This document shows, piece after piece, positions 49,807 through 58,163 of a DNA stretch of 64,000 nucleotides. A program made the position numbers and the translations under genes. Below the pieces are notes generated by a model. The model was given only the letters and a program-made list of their open reading frames with translations, had not been told where the DNA came from and ran no database searches. Numbering within the stretch: position 1 is the first letter of the stretch; every line of letters begins with the position of its first letter. This DNA comes from CAYQLT01 sp964418425 (GTDB lineage Bacteria; Bacillota; Limnochordia; Limnochordales; Geochordaceae): NCBI GenBank assembly GCA_964418425.1, contig CAYQLT010000009.1, positions 1 through 64,000 on the forward strand. The letters run 5' to 3'.

Positions 49807-50196
49807 GTGAACTGGGCCGCTTACATCGAGTCCGATCCCGTGGTCATGGAAGGTCGTCCGGTGCTACGGGAGAGCCATGTGCCCGTGGATTTCCTCCTGG
49901 GGCTTCTCGCCTCGGGTTGGTCCGAGGCGGACGTGCTGACCAATTATCCTCACCTGACACCTAACCATCTCAGGGCAGTCTTCGCCTTTGCCGCCGAATC
50001 GGTTCGGGCTATGGGCCACCTGTGCCAGCCGGGCCGCCGGGCCGCCGATTCGCCTGCCAGCGCCAACGATACGCCCCCGGCCGCGACCCCGCCCCGCTCC
50101 GAAAACTCCGGGCAATCCCCCGGTCACCTCAGGGCCCGCGGAGGTGGGGAGCCGGTTGCCGGTCAGCCTCGCCGCCGCACGCCTCCCGACCCGTGA
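49807..50196 (+). CDS. DUF433 family protein (orphan antitoxin-like)
   Basis: DUF433 proteins are small DNA-binding antitoxin-like proteins usually paired with a DUF5615 PIN-like toxin. The GTG at 49807 gives 129 residues. The first 75 match the family: WAAYIESDPVVMEGRPVLRESHVPVDFLLGLLASGW, then SEADVLTNYPHLTPNHLRAVFAFAAES. The rest is a Pro/Ala/Arg-rich tail. No toxin gene follows; the next gene is on the other strand. It may have become an independent regulator. Confidence 0.75.
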   Translation: MNWAAYIESDPVVMEGRPVLRESHVPVDFLLGLLASGWSEADVLTNYPHLTPNHLRAVFAFAAESVRAMGHLCQPGRRAADSPASANDTPPAATPPRSENSGQSPGHLRARGGGEPVAGQPRRRTPPDP

Positions 50197-50265
50197 ACGG
50201 CCGGCCCGCGCTCGCTCTCCCGATCGCGGCCGTCCGCGAGGCTCACACCGCTCGAAGATCCATCC

Positions 50266-50511
50266 TCACAGCGAGCAGCTGCAGCTTCCGCCGCAGGCGC
50301 ATCCGCCGCTTGCGCTCCCATCCCCGTCCGGGGCCACGGAGGCGGAGCCGCCGCTCGAGCCTCGCAGCACCAGGAAGGTTCCGAAGATGCGCTGCGCGTC
50401 GGCGCTCCCGCATTGCGGGCAGTGGGGCGAAAGCCCCCGTTCCTTTTCGGCCAACGTGGCACGTACTTCAAAGCGCGCCTCGCACGAGCGACACCGAAAC
50501 TCGTAGGTCAT
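50266..50511 (-). CDS. FmdB-type zinc-ribbon protein
   Basis: The ATG at 50511 gives 81 residues starting MTYEFRCRSCEARFEVRATL, the FmdB-type zinc ribbon with C..C and HCPQCGSADAQRIFGTF. The end is rich in glycine and cysteine (GGCACGGSCSCSL). Such proteins are thought to be small regulators; the role is not established. TATATGCACA, shared with the XRE-TPR promoter region, lies about 70 bases upstream on the same strand. Confidence 0.8.
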   Translation of the reverse strand: MTYEFRCRSCEARFEVRATLAEKERGLSPHCPQCGSADAQRIFGTFLVLRGSSGGSASVAPDGDGSASGGCACGGSCSCSL

Positions 50512-50581
50512 GCTCTCCATCCCCTCCTGTGCGAAGGAACGCGCCCCGCGGAGTACAAATGCACCCCAAAAGGCGCCTTGT

Positions 50582-50591
50582 TGTGCATATA
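50582..50591 (-). repeat. Third copy of the TATATGCACA motif
   Basis: The 10-mer TATATGCACA on the minus strand is identical to the one in the regulator promoter at 49361-49370. It lies between amrS and the FmdB-type gene, next to a TACTATAT -10-like sequence, and could be an operator in the FmdB-type gene promoter. Confidence 0.45.
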
Positions 50592-50622
50592 GTAGCAGCC
50601 CTCCTCGCATCCCGCCGGCCCG

Positions 50623-51681
50623 TTAGCGCCACACCCCAGGCACCGCAACGGCGCACTCGGGACAGCGTCCGTCGGCCGTCAGCCGGTTGGCGGTCACCGC
50701 GAAGCCAAAGCGCTCCACCAAAAGCGCCCCGCAGCCCGGACACCAGGTGTTTTCCCAGCGATGCGCCTGGGGGTCCCGGACGTTGCCCACATACACGAAG
50801 GTGAGCCCGGCCTCCCGCCCGATGCGGGCCGCCTCCATGAGCCTGCGCACGGTGGTGGGCGGGGTGGCCTGCATCCGGTAATCGGGGTGAAAGGCTGTCA
50901 CGTGCCACGGGATCGCCGGCGATACGGACGCGATGAAGGCGGCGGCCTCCCGCAGCTCCTCGTCGCTGTCGTTGAAGCCGGGAACCACCAGGGTGACCAC
51001 CTCAACCCAGAAGCCCAGGCGGTGCGCCTGCCGAACCGTCTCCAGCACCGGTTCCAGCCGCCCGCCCAACCGCCGGTACTGCCGGTCGCTCATGCTCTTG
51101 AGGTCGATCTTGTACCCGTCGCACCAGGGCCGAAGATACGCCAGCACCTCGGGCGTGGCGTGGCCGTTGCTCACGAAGAGGGTTCGCAGACCGGCCCGCC
51201 GCGCCTCCCGGAAGACCGCGGCGGCCCACTCCACGGTGATGAGCGGTTCGTTATAGGAGCTGGCGACCAGGCGCGCCCCTGCCCGCAGGGCCAGGCCGAC
51301 CAGCTCCCGCGGCGAAGCCGGGGTGGGCTCAAAGCCCGCCCGGGCGTCGCGCAGGGCCTGGGAGGATACCCAGTTCTGGCAGTAGGCGCAGTGCAGGTCG
51401 CATCCCAGCATGCCGAACGTGAGGACCCAGGACCCCGGTAGCACGTGAAAGAAGGGCTTCTTCTCCGTGGGATCCGCCTGCACCCCGGCCACATATCCGA
51501 ACGGGACCCTCAACCGCCCGTCCTGGTTGTAACGCACCTGGCAGACGCCCCGGCGGCCCGGAGGGATGAGGCAACGGTGCGCACAGGCAAGGCACCGGAC
51601 CCGGCCTTCCGGCAGCTCACGATAAACCTCGCCCTCGGCGCTGAGGGCGTCCAACCGATCCTGGAGCGGTATCGTTCTCAT
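50623..51681 (-). CDS. amrS: AmmeMemoRadiSam system radical SAM enzyme AmrS
   Basis: AmrS is the radical SAM member of the AmmeMemoRadiSam trio; its exact reaction is unknown. The 352-residue protein has the cluster motif C94xxxC98xxC101 (MLGCDLHCAYCQN), an N-terminal cysteine group (VRCLACAHRCLIPPGRRGVC) and the family pattern QADPTEKKPFFHVLPGS. A C-terminal zinc-like ribbon (CPGCGALLV, CPECAVAV) is an addition. The usual partner genes AMMECR1 and Memo are not in the window. Confidence 0.92.
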   Translation of the reverse strand: MRTIPLQDRLDALSAEGEVYRELPEGRVRCLACAHRCLIPPGRRGVCQVRYNQDGRLRVPFGYVAGVQADPTEKKPFFHVLPGSWVLTFGMLGCDLHCAYCQNWVSSQALRDARAGFEPTPASPRELVGLALRAGARLVASSYNEPLITVEWAAAVFREARRAGLRTLFVSNGHATPEVLAYLRPWCDGYKIDLKSMSDRQYRRLGGRLEPVLETVRQAHRLGFWVEVVTLVVPGFNDSDEELREAAAFIASVSPAIPWHVTAFHPDYRMQATPPTTVRRLMEAARIGREAGLTFVYVGNVRDPQAHRWENTWCPGCGALLVERFGFAVTANRLTADGRCPECAVAVPGVWR

Positions 51682-51817
51682 CGCCGGACTCGGTTTGAAG
51701 ATATGGTAGGCGCCCCGATACCGGCAAGGGCAGGGCGCGCCATGGTATCATGGGCCCGGTGCCCGAGGCGAGGCTCCGCCGGATGCGAGCAGCCGCGGCA
51801 GCGTTCCCGGTGGCCGG

Positions 51818-53302
51818 GTGAGGGGATTGGAAGGGCTGCAGCGATTCTTTGCGGCCAACGAGGTCCTCGTCAACGCCGCGTACGGGCAGGTGTTCGTGCT
51901 GCTGGGGTTCGCACTTGCCCTCCAGTACCGGCGTCACAGCTCCCTTCGGCTCGCCCGCAGCCTGCCGTGGCTGGCCGCCTTCGGCCTCACCCACGGCATG
52001 CACGAGTGGGGCCTGGTCTTCATTCCCATCCAGGCTACCTACCTGCAAAGGCCCGCCATCGAGTTCTTCCGGGCGTTGCAGCTCATGCTCCTGGCCGTCT
52101 CCTTCGCATGCCTCGTTCAGTTTGCCTCCTCGCTCTTGCCGCAGGCGCCCTCACCGCCATCCGGGAAGACAGAGGGGCCTCCTCCGTTGCAGCCGCTGGC
52201 GGCGTGGTTGCTGATGGTGTGGTTCGTCGGCCCCTTCTGGCTGGGACTACGCCTGGCCCCCGACCTTGAAGCCTGGCGAAAGAGTTCCGAGGTGTTCGCG
52301 CGGTACCTGCTCGGGCTTCCGGGCGGGTGGCTGAGCGCCGTGGCGTTGTGGCGGCACGCCCGAAACAGAACCGGGACGGCGTGGGAGGTGGCCGCGGCCC
52401 CGTGGTTGCGGTGGGCTGCGGGGGCGCTGGCGGCTTACGGGCTGGTCGGCGGGCTGGTCGGGCCGCAAGCCGGCTTCTTCCCGGCATCGGTGATCAACCA
52501 GGCCAACCTTGCCCGATGGGTGGGGGTTCCGGTACAGGTCTGGCGATCCGCGCTGGGGGTGGTGCTGCTGGTGGCGGTGATCCGTTCCATCGAGGCCCTG
52601 CACCAGGAACTCGACCGCTTGCTGGACGAGCGGGAAAAGGAGCGGCTCATCGCCGCCGAGCGGGAGCGAATCGCCCGGGACCTGCACGACCGCACCCTCC
52701 AGCGCGTCTATTCGGCCGGGTTGCTGCTGCAAGCGCTGCGCCAGAGGCTTCCACCCGCAACCCGGGAGCAGGGGTTGCTGCAACAAGCCGTTGGCGTGTT
52801 GGATGAGGCCATCGGGGATATCCGCGGGTACATCTCCGAGCTGCGGCCGACCGGAGGGCGGGAGAGCCGCCGCGACGAGATGGAGACCCCCGGCGGCGAG
52901 CCCGGGCCCTTCAAGCCCCTGGCCATCCGGCTGCAGGAACTGGTATGTGCGCTGGGTCTTGGCGCCCTTGCGGAGGTCAGTCTGGAGGTGGATGTGCCGG
53001 AAGCCCCCGGCGACGCCCGCCGCCTTCAACACGTCTGCCTGGTGGCCGCCGAGGCGTTGAGCAACGTCGCCCGGCACTCGCAGGCTCGCCGGGTCCGGGT
53101 GAGGGGCAGCCTGCAAAAGGGAAGCCTGGTGCTCACAGTGGAGGACGACGGGGTCGGATTCGTCCCGGGCAGGCGAAGCGGGCGAGGGATCGACCACATG
53201 ACCGAGCGGGCCCGGCTGCTGGGCGGCACCTTGCGGGTCGACTCCCGGCCGGGCAAGGGGACCCGGGTCCGGCTGGAGGTTCCCTGGGAGGCGTCCGCAT
53301 GA
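51818..53302 (+). CDS. NarL-type sensor histidine kinase with membrane sensor
   Basis: The kinase senses an unknown signal and phosphorylates the adjacent regulator. The GTG at 51818 gives 494 residues. Residues 1-260 contain about seven hydrophobic spans. The HisKA_3 dimerisation helix is ERERIARDLHDRTLQRVYS with His290 as the phosphorylation site. The ATPase domain has AEALSNVARHSQA (N box) and LTVEDDGVGFVPGRRSGRGIDHM (G boxes). The stop overlaps the start of the response regulator (ATGA). Confidence 0.9.
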   Translation: MRGLEGLQRFFAANEVLVNAAYGQVFVLLGFALALQYRRHSSLRLARSLPWLAAFGLTHGMHEWGLVFIPIQATYLQRPAIEFFRALQLMLLAVSFACLVQFASSLLPQAPSPPSGKTEGPPPLQPLAAWLLMVWFVGPFWLGLRLAPDLEAWRKSSEVFARYLLGLPGGWLSAVALWRHARNRTGTAWEVAAAPWLRWAAGALAAYGLVGGLVGPQAGFFPASVINQANLARWVGVPVQVWRSALGVVLLVAVIRSIEALHQELDRLLDEREKERLIAAERERIARDLHDRTLQRVYSAGLLLQALRQRLPPATREQGLLQQAVGVLDEAIGDIRGYISELRPTGGRESRRDEMETPGGEPGPFKPLAIRLQELVCALGLGALAEVSLEVDVPEAPGDARRLQHVCLVAAEALSNVARHSQARRVRVRGSLQKGSLVLTVEDDGVGFVPGRRSGRGIDHMTERARLLGGTLRVDSRPGKGTRVRLEVPWEASA

Positions 53303-54033
53303 AGTCGGTGAGGGTATTGGTGGTGGATGACCACCAGCTGATTCGGCTGGGGCTCCGCCTGCTGCTCGAGGGGGAGCCGGAGATCGCCGTGGCGGGAGAA
53401 GCCGCCACGGGGGCCGAGGCGTTACAGGCCGTTGCGGCCCTGCGGCCCGATATCGTGGCTCTGGACGTGCGGCTTCCTGACCAAAGCGGGATCGAAGTAT
53501 GCCGGGCCATCAAGGGGCGCTGGCCGGAGGTCAAGGTGCTCATCCTGACCGCGTACGACGACGAGGAGCTGCTCTTGAGGGCCATCGAGGCCGGAGCTGA
53601 CGGGTACGTACTCAAGCAGCTCGAAGGGCCGGGGCTTATCCAGGCGCTCCGCCAGCTGGCACAAGGGGGTTCGGCGCTCGACCCTACGACCGCCCGAGCG
53701 CTGCTTGCGCGCATGCGGCGCCAGGCGAGGGTCGAGCGGCAGGAGGCGCTCCGGGACCTGACGGACCGCGAGCGGCAGGTGCTGACCCTGCTCGCCCGGG
53801 GCCACGACAACTCCCGGATCGCGGCCGAGCTGCATCTGAGTGAGAAGACGGTGCGCAATTACGTCACCGCCATCCTCGACAAGCTGGGCGTGGCAAACCG
53901 GGCCCAGGCCGTTTCCTACGTCCTGCAACACGGTCTACTGGATGTCCTCCCGGCGCTCAGCCCTCCGGCCACCCCGGGGGGTGCGACCCGAGGGCCGCAA
54001 AACGGGGCCCCCGTTCGCTCGACGGAAGGATGA
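53299..54033 (+). CDS. NarL/LuxR-type response regulator
   Basis: The 244-residue protein has a receiver domain with Asp10-Asp11 and the phospho-acceptor Asp56 (VALDVRLP), the conserved Thr in ILTAYDD, and Lys in YVLKQ. The C-terminal LuxR helix-turn-helix is LTDRERQVLTLLARGHDNSRIAAELHLSEKTVRNYVTAIL. A 40-residue Pro/Ala tail follows. It pairs with the kinase at 51818-53302 and is likely a DNA-binding activator. A large hairpin follows the stop. Confidence 0.92.
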   Translation: MKSVRVLVVDDHQLIRLGLRLLLEGEPEIAVAGEAATGAEALQAVAALRPDIVALDVRLPDQSGIEVCRAIKGRWPEVKVLILTAYDDEELLLRAIEAGADGYVLKQLEGPGLIQALRQLAQGGSALDPTTARALLARMRRQARVERQEALRDLTDRERQVLTLLARGHDNSRIAAELHLSEKTVRNYVTAILDKLGVANRAQAVSYVLQHGLLDVLPALSPPATPGGATRGPQNGAPVRSTEG

Positions 54034-54034
54034 C

Positions 54035-54064
54035 GGGGGCCTGCGGCTTGCGCCGCAGGCCCCC
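54035..54064. terminator. Perfect 13-bp hairpin between convergent genes
   Basis: GGGGGCCTGCGGC (54035-54047) pairs perfectly with GCCGCAGGCCCCC (54052-54064) around a TTGC loop. It begins right after the response-regulator stop and lies 80 bp from the end of a minus-strand gene. No T-run follows on either strand, so it may block exonuclease or act as a weak two-way terminator. Confidence 0.5.
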
Positions 54065-54143
54065 GGTGCGGGGACGGGCAGCCTTCCGGGGCGTCCGCGT
54101 ACACGTCCCCGGTCCGGCCGCCCGTGGCCTGCGTGCGAAATCC

Positions 54144-54524
54144 TCATTCGAACATCTCGAAGAAGGGAGGAAACGTCCCGACCAATCCGATCAGGATGAG
54201 CACAGCCAGCCACCAACTCACCCGACCCAGATCCAGCCGTCGCCCCTGCCAAAGGCGCCCGAGCCACCCCCACGCCACCAGCCACACGAGCACGCTCAGA
54301 CTGGTCTTGCCCGAAAGGGGGCCGACGGATCCGACGAAGCTCAAGGCCGTCGCCACCCCCTGGCTGGCCGCGGCCAGCGTGGTCAGCACTCCCAGGGCCG
54401 CTGAACCGGCTCCGGCGCCAATGAGAGCCGAAGCCACCCAGCCGTCCACCAGAGCTTCGGCCCGCTCGGCGGCGCTCACGCCTTCGACCGAAGGCCTCTC
54501 CAACGTGACTGTGGAACGGGTCAC
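54144..54524 (-). CDS. Small membrane protein, unknown
   Basis: The GTG at 54524, six bases after GAGGAGGGG, gives 126 residues; a longer frame adds an arginine-rich tail and was rejected. Three hydrophobic stretches are visible (SALIGAGAGSAALGVLTTLAAAS, LSVLVWLVAWGWLGRLW, WWLAVLILIGLVGTFPPF). No motif points to a function. It lies 55 bp after the next membrane gene on the same strand and probably belongs to one transcript with it. Confidence 0.55.
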   Translation of the reverse strand: MTRSTVTLERPSVEGVSAAERAEALVDGWVASALIGAGAGSAALGVLTTLAAASQGVATALSFVGSVGPLSGKTSLSVLVWLVAWGWLGRLWQGRRLDLGRVSWWLAVLILIGLVGTFPPFFEMFE

Positions 54525-54579
54525 GAGGAACCCCTCCTCTCTCGGCTGGGGTGCGCGAAAACCCCCGCCAGCCCGGTGC

Positions 54580-55110
54580 TCAGCGAACCGGCGCCACCTT
54601 GGTGATGAACGCCCCGAACAGTCCCGCGACGGCCGCGGTGGCGAAGGCGGTCGCAAACAGCGCCATCAGCACCCGCCGCAGCCGCGGATGATGGACGAGC
54701 TCGGGCCCGTAACGGGTGACCACGTAGGCCACCGCGGTTGCCAGAATGGGCGACAGCCACGCGATGTGCTCCTTCCACTCCATCCCGAAACGGTGCCAGC
54801 CCGCCGTGGACGGGTCGGACAGCAGCAAGGCGCGGGGATAGAGGGCAAGATCGGCCCCGGCGGGCGGCTTGGCCCGATACCACGGATACACGATATAGGT
54901 TCCGGTGAAGACCGTCAGCCAGGCCACGGCGGCCATGACCCACGTCCCGACCCGCAGGCGGGCCAGGCGCTCCTTGACGCCTTCGGCGGTGACCAGCTCG
55001 GGGCGCAGGCTCCATAGCCCGGCCAGCCCTCCCGCGAAGGCCAGCAGGAAGATGGCACCCAGTCCCATCCCGTGGATGATACCCCACAGCTCGCGCCACG
55101 TGAGCGACAC
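54580..55110 (-). CDS. Four-span membrane protein with conserved-looking His residues
   Basis: The 176-residue protein has four spans. The first begins ELWGIIHGMGLGAIFLLAFAGGL with a His in the membrane; HRFGMEWKEHIAWLSPILATAV adds more His near the third. This is reminiscent of small haem b or quinone-linked membrane proteins, but I cannot assign a family. It is followed by a second small membrane protein at 54144-54524. Both lie beside, and convergent with, the two-component system. Confidence 0.5.
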   Translation of the reverse strand: MSLTWRELWGIIHGMGLGAIFLLAFAGGLAGLWSLRPELVTAEGVKERLARLRVGTWVMAAVAWLTVFTGTYIVYPWYRAKPPAGADLALYPRALLLSDPSTAGWHRFGMEWKEHIAWLSPILATAVAYVVTRYGPELVHHPRLRRVLMALFATAFATAAVAGLFGAFITKVAPVR

Positions 55111-55215
55111 CCTTCACACCCCCCGACAGCTCGGCGTCTGTGCCGAATCCGGGCGGCACCGGGCCATTCGTCCTTCGACACCGCCCAACGGAGATGGTAA
55201 CCGGGACGCCGGGGG

Positions 55216-56406
55216 CTAGGAAGGGGACGCGGTCCCGGCCGTTTCGGGCCCCCGGTCCCCGTCCTGGACACAGGTCCCTGCCAGCCGGCGGTGGGCGTCG
55301 CGGTAGCCCAGGTCGATGCAGCGCCGGATGGCCTCTCGGTCATCGAACCCCAGCGTGCCGGGGGGCGCCAGCTCCCGATCCGGGCAGATCTCCATCAGCC
55401 CCACCGTCACCTTGCGCCGGCCGTCCTTCTCATAGCCGATGGCCGCCTTCAGCCGGGCGACGGTTGCGCTGTCAGGGTCCGGGTCGGCCTCGATGATGCG
55501 GACGATCTCGCTGACGAGGCGGGCTCGCCGGAGGTCTTCGAAAAGCAGCCGGTCCAGCACCAGGGGCCAAAGGCGGCGCACCACGGAAACCACATCGGCA
55601 AAGGCGCCCCCCTCCGCCGGGGGCCCCTCACGGCCGCAGCGGGCCTGAGTGGAGATCACCAGCACGTCGCCCGCCCCCCGGCGGATGACGTGGCCCAGCG
55701 GGGTGTTGTCGAAGACGCCACCGTCGACGAACCAGTCGTCTCCCGCCCCGGGAACCTGCCGGGAGGGGAAGATGGCCGGAATGGCGGTGGAGGCCAGCAC
55801 GGCGTCCAGAACCCTCACATGGGGGGTTCGCCGGTCGAAGACGGCCGTGCGGCCGGTGTTCAGGTCGGTGGCCGTCACCAGGAGTTCCACCCGAGAGAGG
55901 GCGCCGAAGGTGAGGTCGGGCGGGATCACCGCCGCCAGGCGGCGGCACACCGGAAGGTCGTCAAACACCGAGCGGAAAGCCGCCAGCGCGGCGGGCGTGG
56001 GCCCGTGACGGATCAGGCGCAGCCCCGTGGCAAGCCAGCTACGCCAGTGCAGACGAAGGGGGTTGCCCGGAGCAAGCCAGGCGGTCTCCAGCCGGCCCAG
56101 GACGCCCGGCAGGTCTCCCGACTCGACCCCGTGGGCCACGGCCGCGGCGTGCACCGCACCGATGGAGGAGCCGCTGATAAGGCGGAAGGGGCTGTGGGGC
56201 CAGCGTTCCCAAACGGCCCTCAGCGCCCCGAGCTGGTAGGCGCCACGGGCCCCACCCCCGCTCAGCACCAGGGCCAGCTCCCCACCGGGGAGAGGTTCGG
56301 AAGAGGCCCCGCAGGAGAGGACTCCCGCCGACGCCGGTTGCGCTCCTTCGGCGGGAAAAGGCTGGCGGGGCGCCGGCGAACCCCGGCTCCAGGCGGCAGC
56401 CATCAT
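55216..56406 (-). CDS. Patatin-like phospholipase
   Basis: Patatin-like enzymes release fatty acids from lipids with a Ser-Asp dyad. The 396-residue protein has the oxyanion loop LVLSGGGARGAYQLGALRA, the nucleophile elbow ISGSSIGAVHAAAVA (GxSxG) and the catalytic Asp in FVDGGVFDNTPLG. All are intact. The first 45 residues are low in complexity, so a later start is possible. There is no signal peptide. It stands between membrane-protein genes and tnaA, all on the minus strand. Confidence 0.88.
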   Translation of the reverse strand: MMAAAWSRGSPAPRQPFPAEGAQPASAGVLSCGASSEPLPGGELALVLSGGGARGAYQLGALRAVWERWPHSPFRLISGSSIGAVHAAAVAHGVESGDLPGVLGRLETAWLAPGNPLRLHWRSWLATGLRLIRHGPTPAALAAFRSVFDDLPVCRRLAAVIPPDLTFGALSRVELLVTATDLNTGRTAVFDRRTPHVRVLDAVLASTAIPAIFPSRQVPGAGDDWFVDGGVFDNTPLGHVIRRGAGDVLVISTQARCGREGPPAEGGAFADVVSVVRRLWPLVLDRLLFEDLRRARLVSEIVRIIEADPDPDSATVARLKAAIGYEKDGRRKVTVGLMEICPDRELAPPGTLGFDDREAIRRCIDLGYRDAHRRLAGTCVQDGDRGPETAGTASPS

Positions 56407-56437
56407 GGAAGGGGGGGCGAAAACCTCCTTTGCCCCC

Positions 56438-57988
56438 TCAGCCTATGCCGCCGGGCCGGCTCCCGCCGCCGGCCGCTGCGCCTTCGGTCCCGAGTCGGCC
56501 GGGCGGCGCCTGCTCCTGCCCCGGGCCGATCCCCTCGGGGGCGGCGGGCGCAAGCACGCTCAAGAAGTGCCGAAGCACGGGGGCTTCCCGAACCAACCGC
56601 AGACCGGGGATGTCCTCTTTCCGCGAGGCGATGCGGCCCATCACCTCCACCACGTAGTCGAGGTGCGCATGGGTGTACACCCGCCGGGGGATGGCCATCC
56701 GCAACAGCTCCAGTTCGGGGTAGACCCAATCCCCGGTATCCGGGCGGCGGTGGGCAAAGGCCAGGGCCCCCAGGCCGCAGGCCCGCACCCCGCCCTCCAG
56801 GTACAGCCAGGCGGCCAGGGCGTCGGCCGGGAAGCGGTCACGGGACAGGTGGGGCAGGAAGGCCGCGCAGTCCACGTAGACGCCGTGGCCCCCCGGGGGC
56901 CGCACCACCGGCACGCCCACCTGCTCCAGGCCGCCGGCCAGGTAGGCGACCTGCTCCAGCCGCGCCCGCAGGTACTCCTCGTCCAGCCCCTCCCGCAGGC
57001 CCACCGCCATCGCCTCCAGATCCCGCCCGGCCAGGCCCCCGTACGTCGGGAACCCCTCGTACAGCACCAGCCGCTCCAGGCACGCCCGGTACAGGCCCTC
57101 ATCCCGCAGCGCGATGAACCCGCCGATGTTGACCAGCGCGCTCTTCTTGGCGCTCATGGTGCAGCCGTCCGCCAGCTCGAACATCTCCCGGGCGATGGCC
57201 GCAAGGCTGCGCCCCTGCTGCCCCGGCTCCCTCTCCCGGATGAAGTAGGCGTTCTCCGCGTAGCGGGCCGCATCCAGGATGACAGGGATGCGGTGGGCGC
57301 GGGCCAGCTCTGCCGCCTGGCGGATGTTTTCCAGCGAGACCGGCTGGCCCCCGTTGTTGTTGGATGTGACGGTGAGCAGAAGAAAACTGATGGCCCCGGG
57401 CCCTTCCCGCTGGATGAACGCCGAAAGCCGCCCCAGGTCGATGTTTCCCTTGAACGGGTGCTCGCCGGCCGGGTCGAGGCCCTCTTCGATGAGCAGTTCG
57501 GCGGGGCGACCCTGCTTGTCGAGGATGTGGGCGCGGGTGGTGTCGAAGATGGTGTTGGCCACCACCCAGCTTCCCGGCCGGATCAGCACGGGGAACAGGA
57601 TGTGCTCTGCGGCCCGACCCTGGTGGGTTGGCACCACGAAGGGAAAGCCGAGCACCTCCTCCACCGCCTCGCGCAGCCTGTAAAAGCTGGCCGAACCGGC
57701 GTACGCCTCGTCGCCCCGCATGAGGGCGGCCCACTGGTCCGCGCTCATCGCGGAGGTCCCGCTGTCGGTGAGCAGATCGATGAAGACGTCTTCGCTGGGG
57801 ATGTGAAACACGTTGAAGCCGGCGCGCTCCAAGACAGCCCGGCGCCGATCCGGGGAAAGCAGGCGGATGGGCTCCACGACCTTGATCCGGTACGGCTCCG
57901 GCAGGGGAGAAGGCCAGCGCGCAGGCCTGCGCGGCAGGTGGTTCACAAGCTCGGCCGAGCCCGCCGTCCGACGGCCCGCCTGCTCCAT
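56438..57988 (-). CDS. tnaA: Tryptophanase
   Basis: Tryptophanase cleaves tryptophan to indole, pyruvate and ammonia with PLP. The ATG at 57988 gives 516 residues. It shares TDSGTSAMSADQWAALMRGD, PTHQGRAAEH and TVTSNNNGGQPVSL with the tryptophanase/tyrosine phenol-lyase family, and the PLP lysine is the second Lys of CTMSAKKSALV (Lys282). At the two residues that tell the enzymes apart it has Asp149 (NTIFDTT; Asp137 in E. coli TnaA, Thr in tyrosine phenol-lyase) and His474 (VLRHF; His463 in TnaA, Phe in the lyase). No tnaC-like leader was seen. Confidence 0.85.
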   Translation of the reverse strand: MEQAGRRTAGSAELVNHLPRRPARWPSPLPEPYRIKVVEPIRLLSPDRRRAVLERAGFNVFHIPSEDVFIDLLTDSGTSAMSADQWAALMRGDEAYAGSASFYRLREAVEEVLGFPFVVPTHQGRAAEHILFPVLIRPGSWVVANTIFDTTRAHILDKQGRPAELLIEEGLDPAGEHPFKGNIDLGRLSAFIQREGPGAISFLLLTVTSNNNGGQPVSLENIRQAAELARAHRIPVILDAARYAENAYFIREREPGQQGRSLAAIAREMFELADGCTMSAKKSALVNIGGFIALRDEGLYRACLERLVLYEGFPTYGGLAGRDLEAMAVGLREGLDEEYLRARLEQVAYLAGGLEQVGVPVVRPPGGHGVYVDCAAFLPHLSRDRFPADALAAWLYLEGGVRACGLGALAFAHRRPDTGDWVYPELELLRMAIPRRVYTHAHLDYVVEVMGRIASRKEDIPGLRLVREAPVLRHFLSVLAPAAPEGIGPGQEQAPPGRLGTEGAAAGGGSRPGGIG

Positions 57989-58163
57989 GGCCCGCCCACC
58001 CCTCGGGCGAGTGCTTCGCCCACCTCGGCTGGCCCTGTCTCGGCTCGTCCGGGCTCCGCTCGCCTGCGCCGCAGAAGTTCTTCGCCGACCGGGTTCGCCG
58101 CCCCTGCGCCCCGGGCCCGGCGAGCCCCCGCAGGCGCCCGGCGGCAAGACGTGGGGGCGCCTC

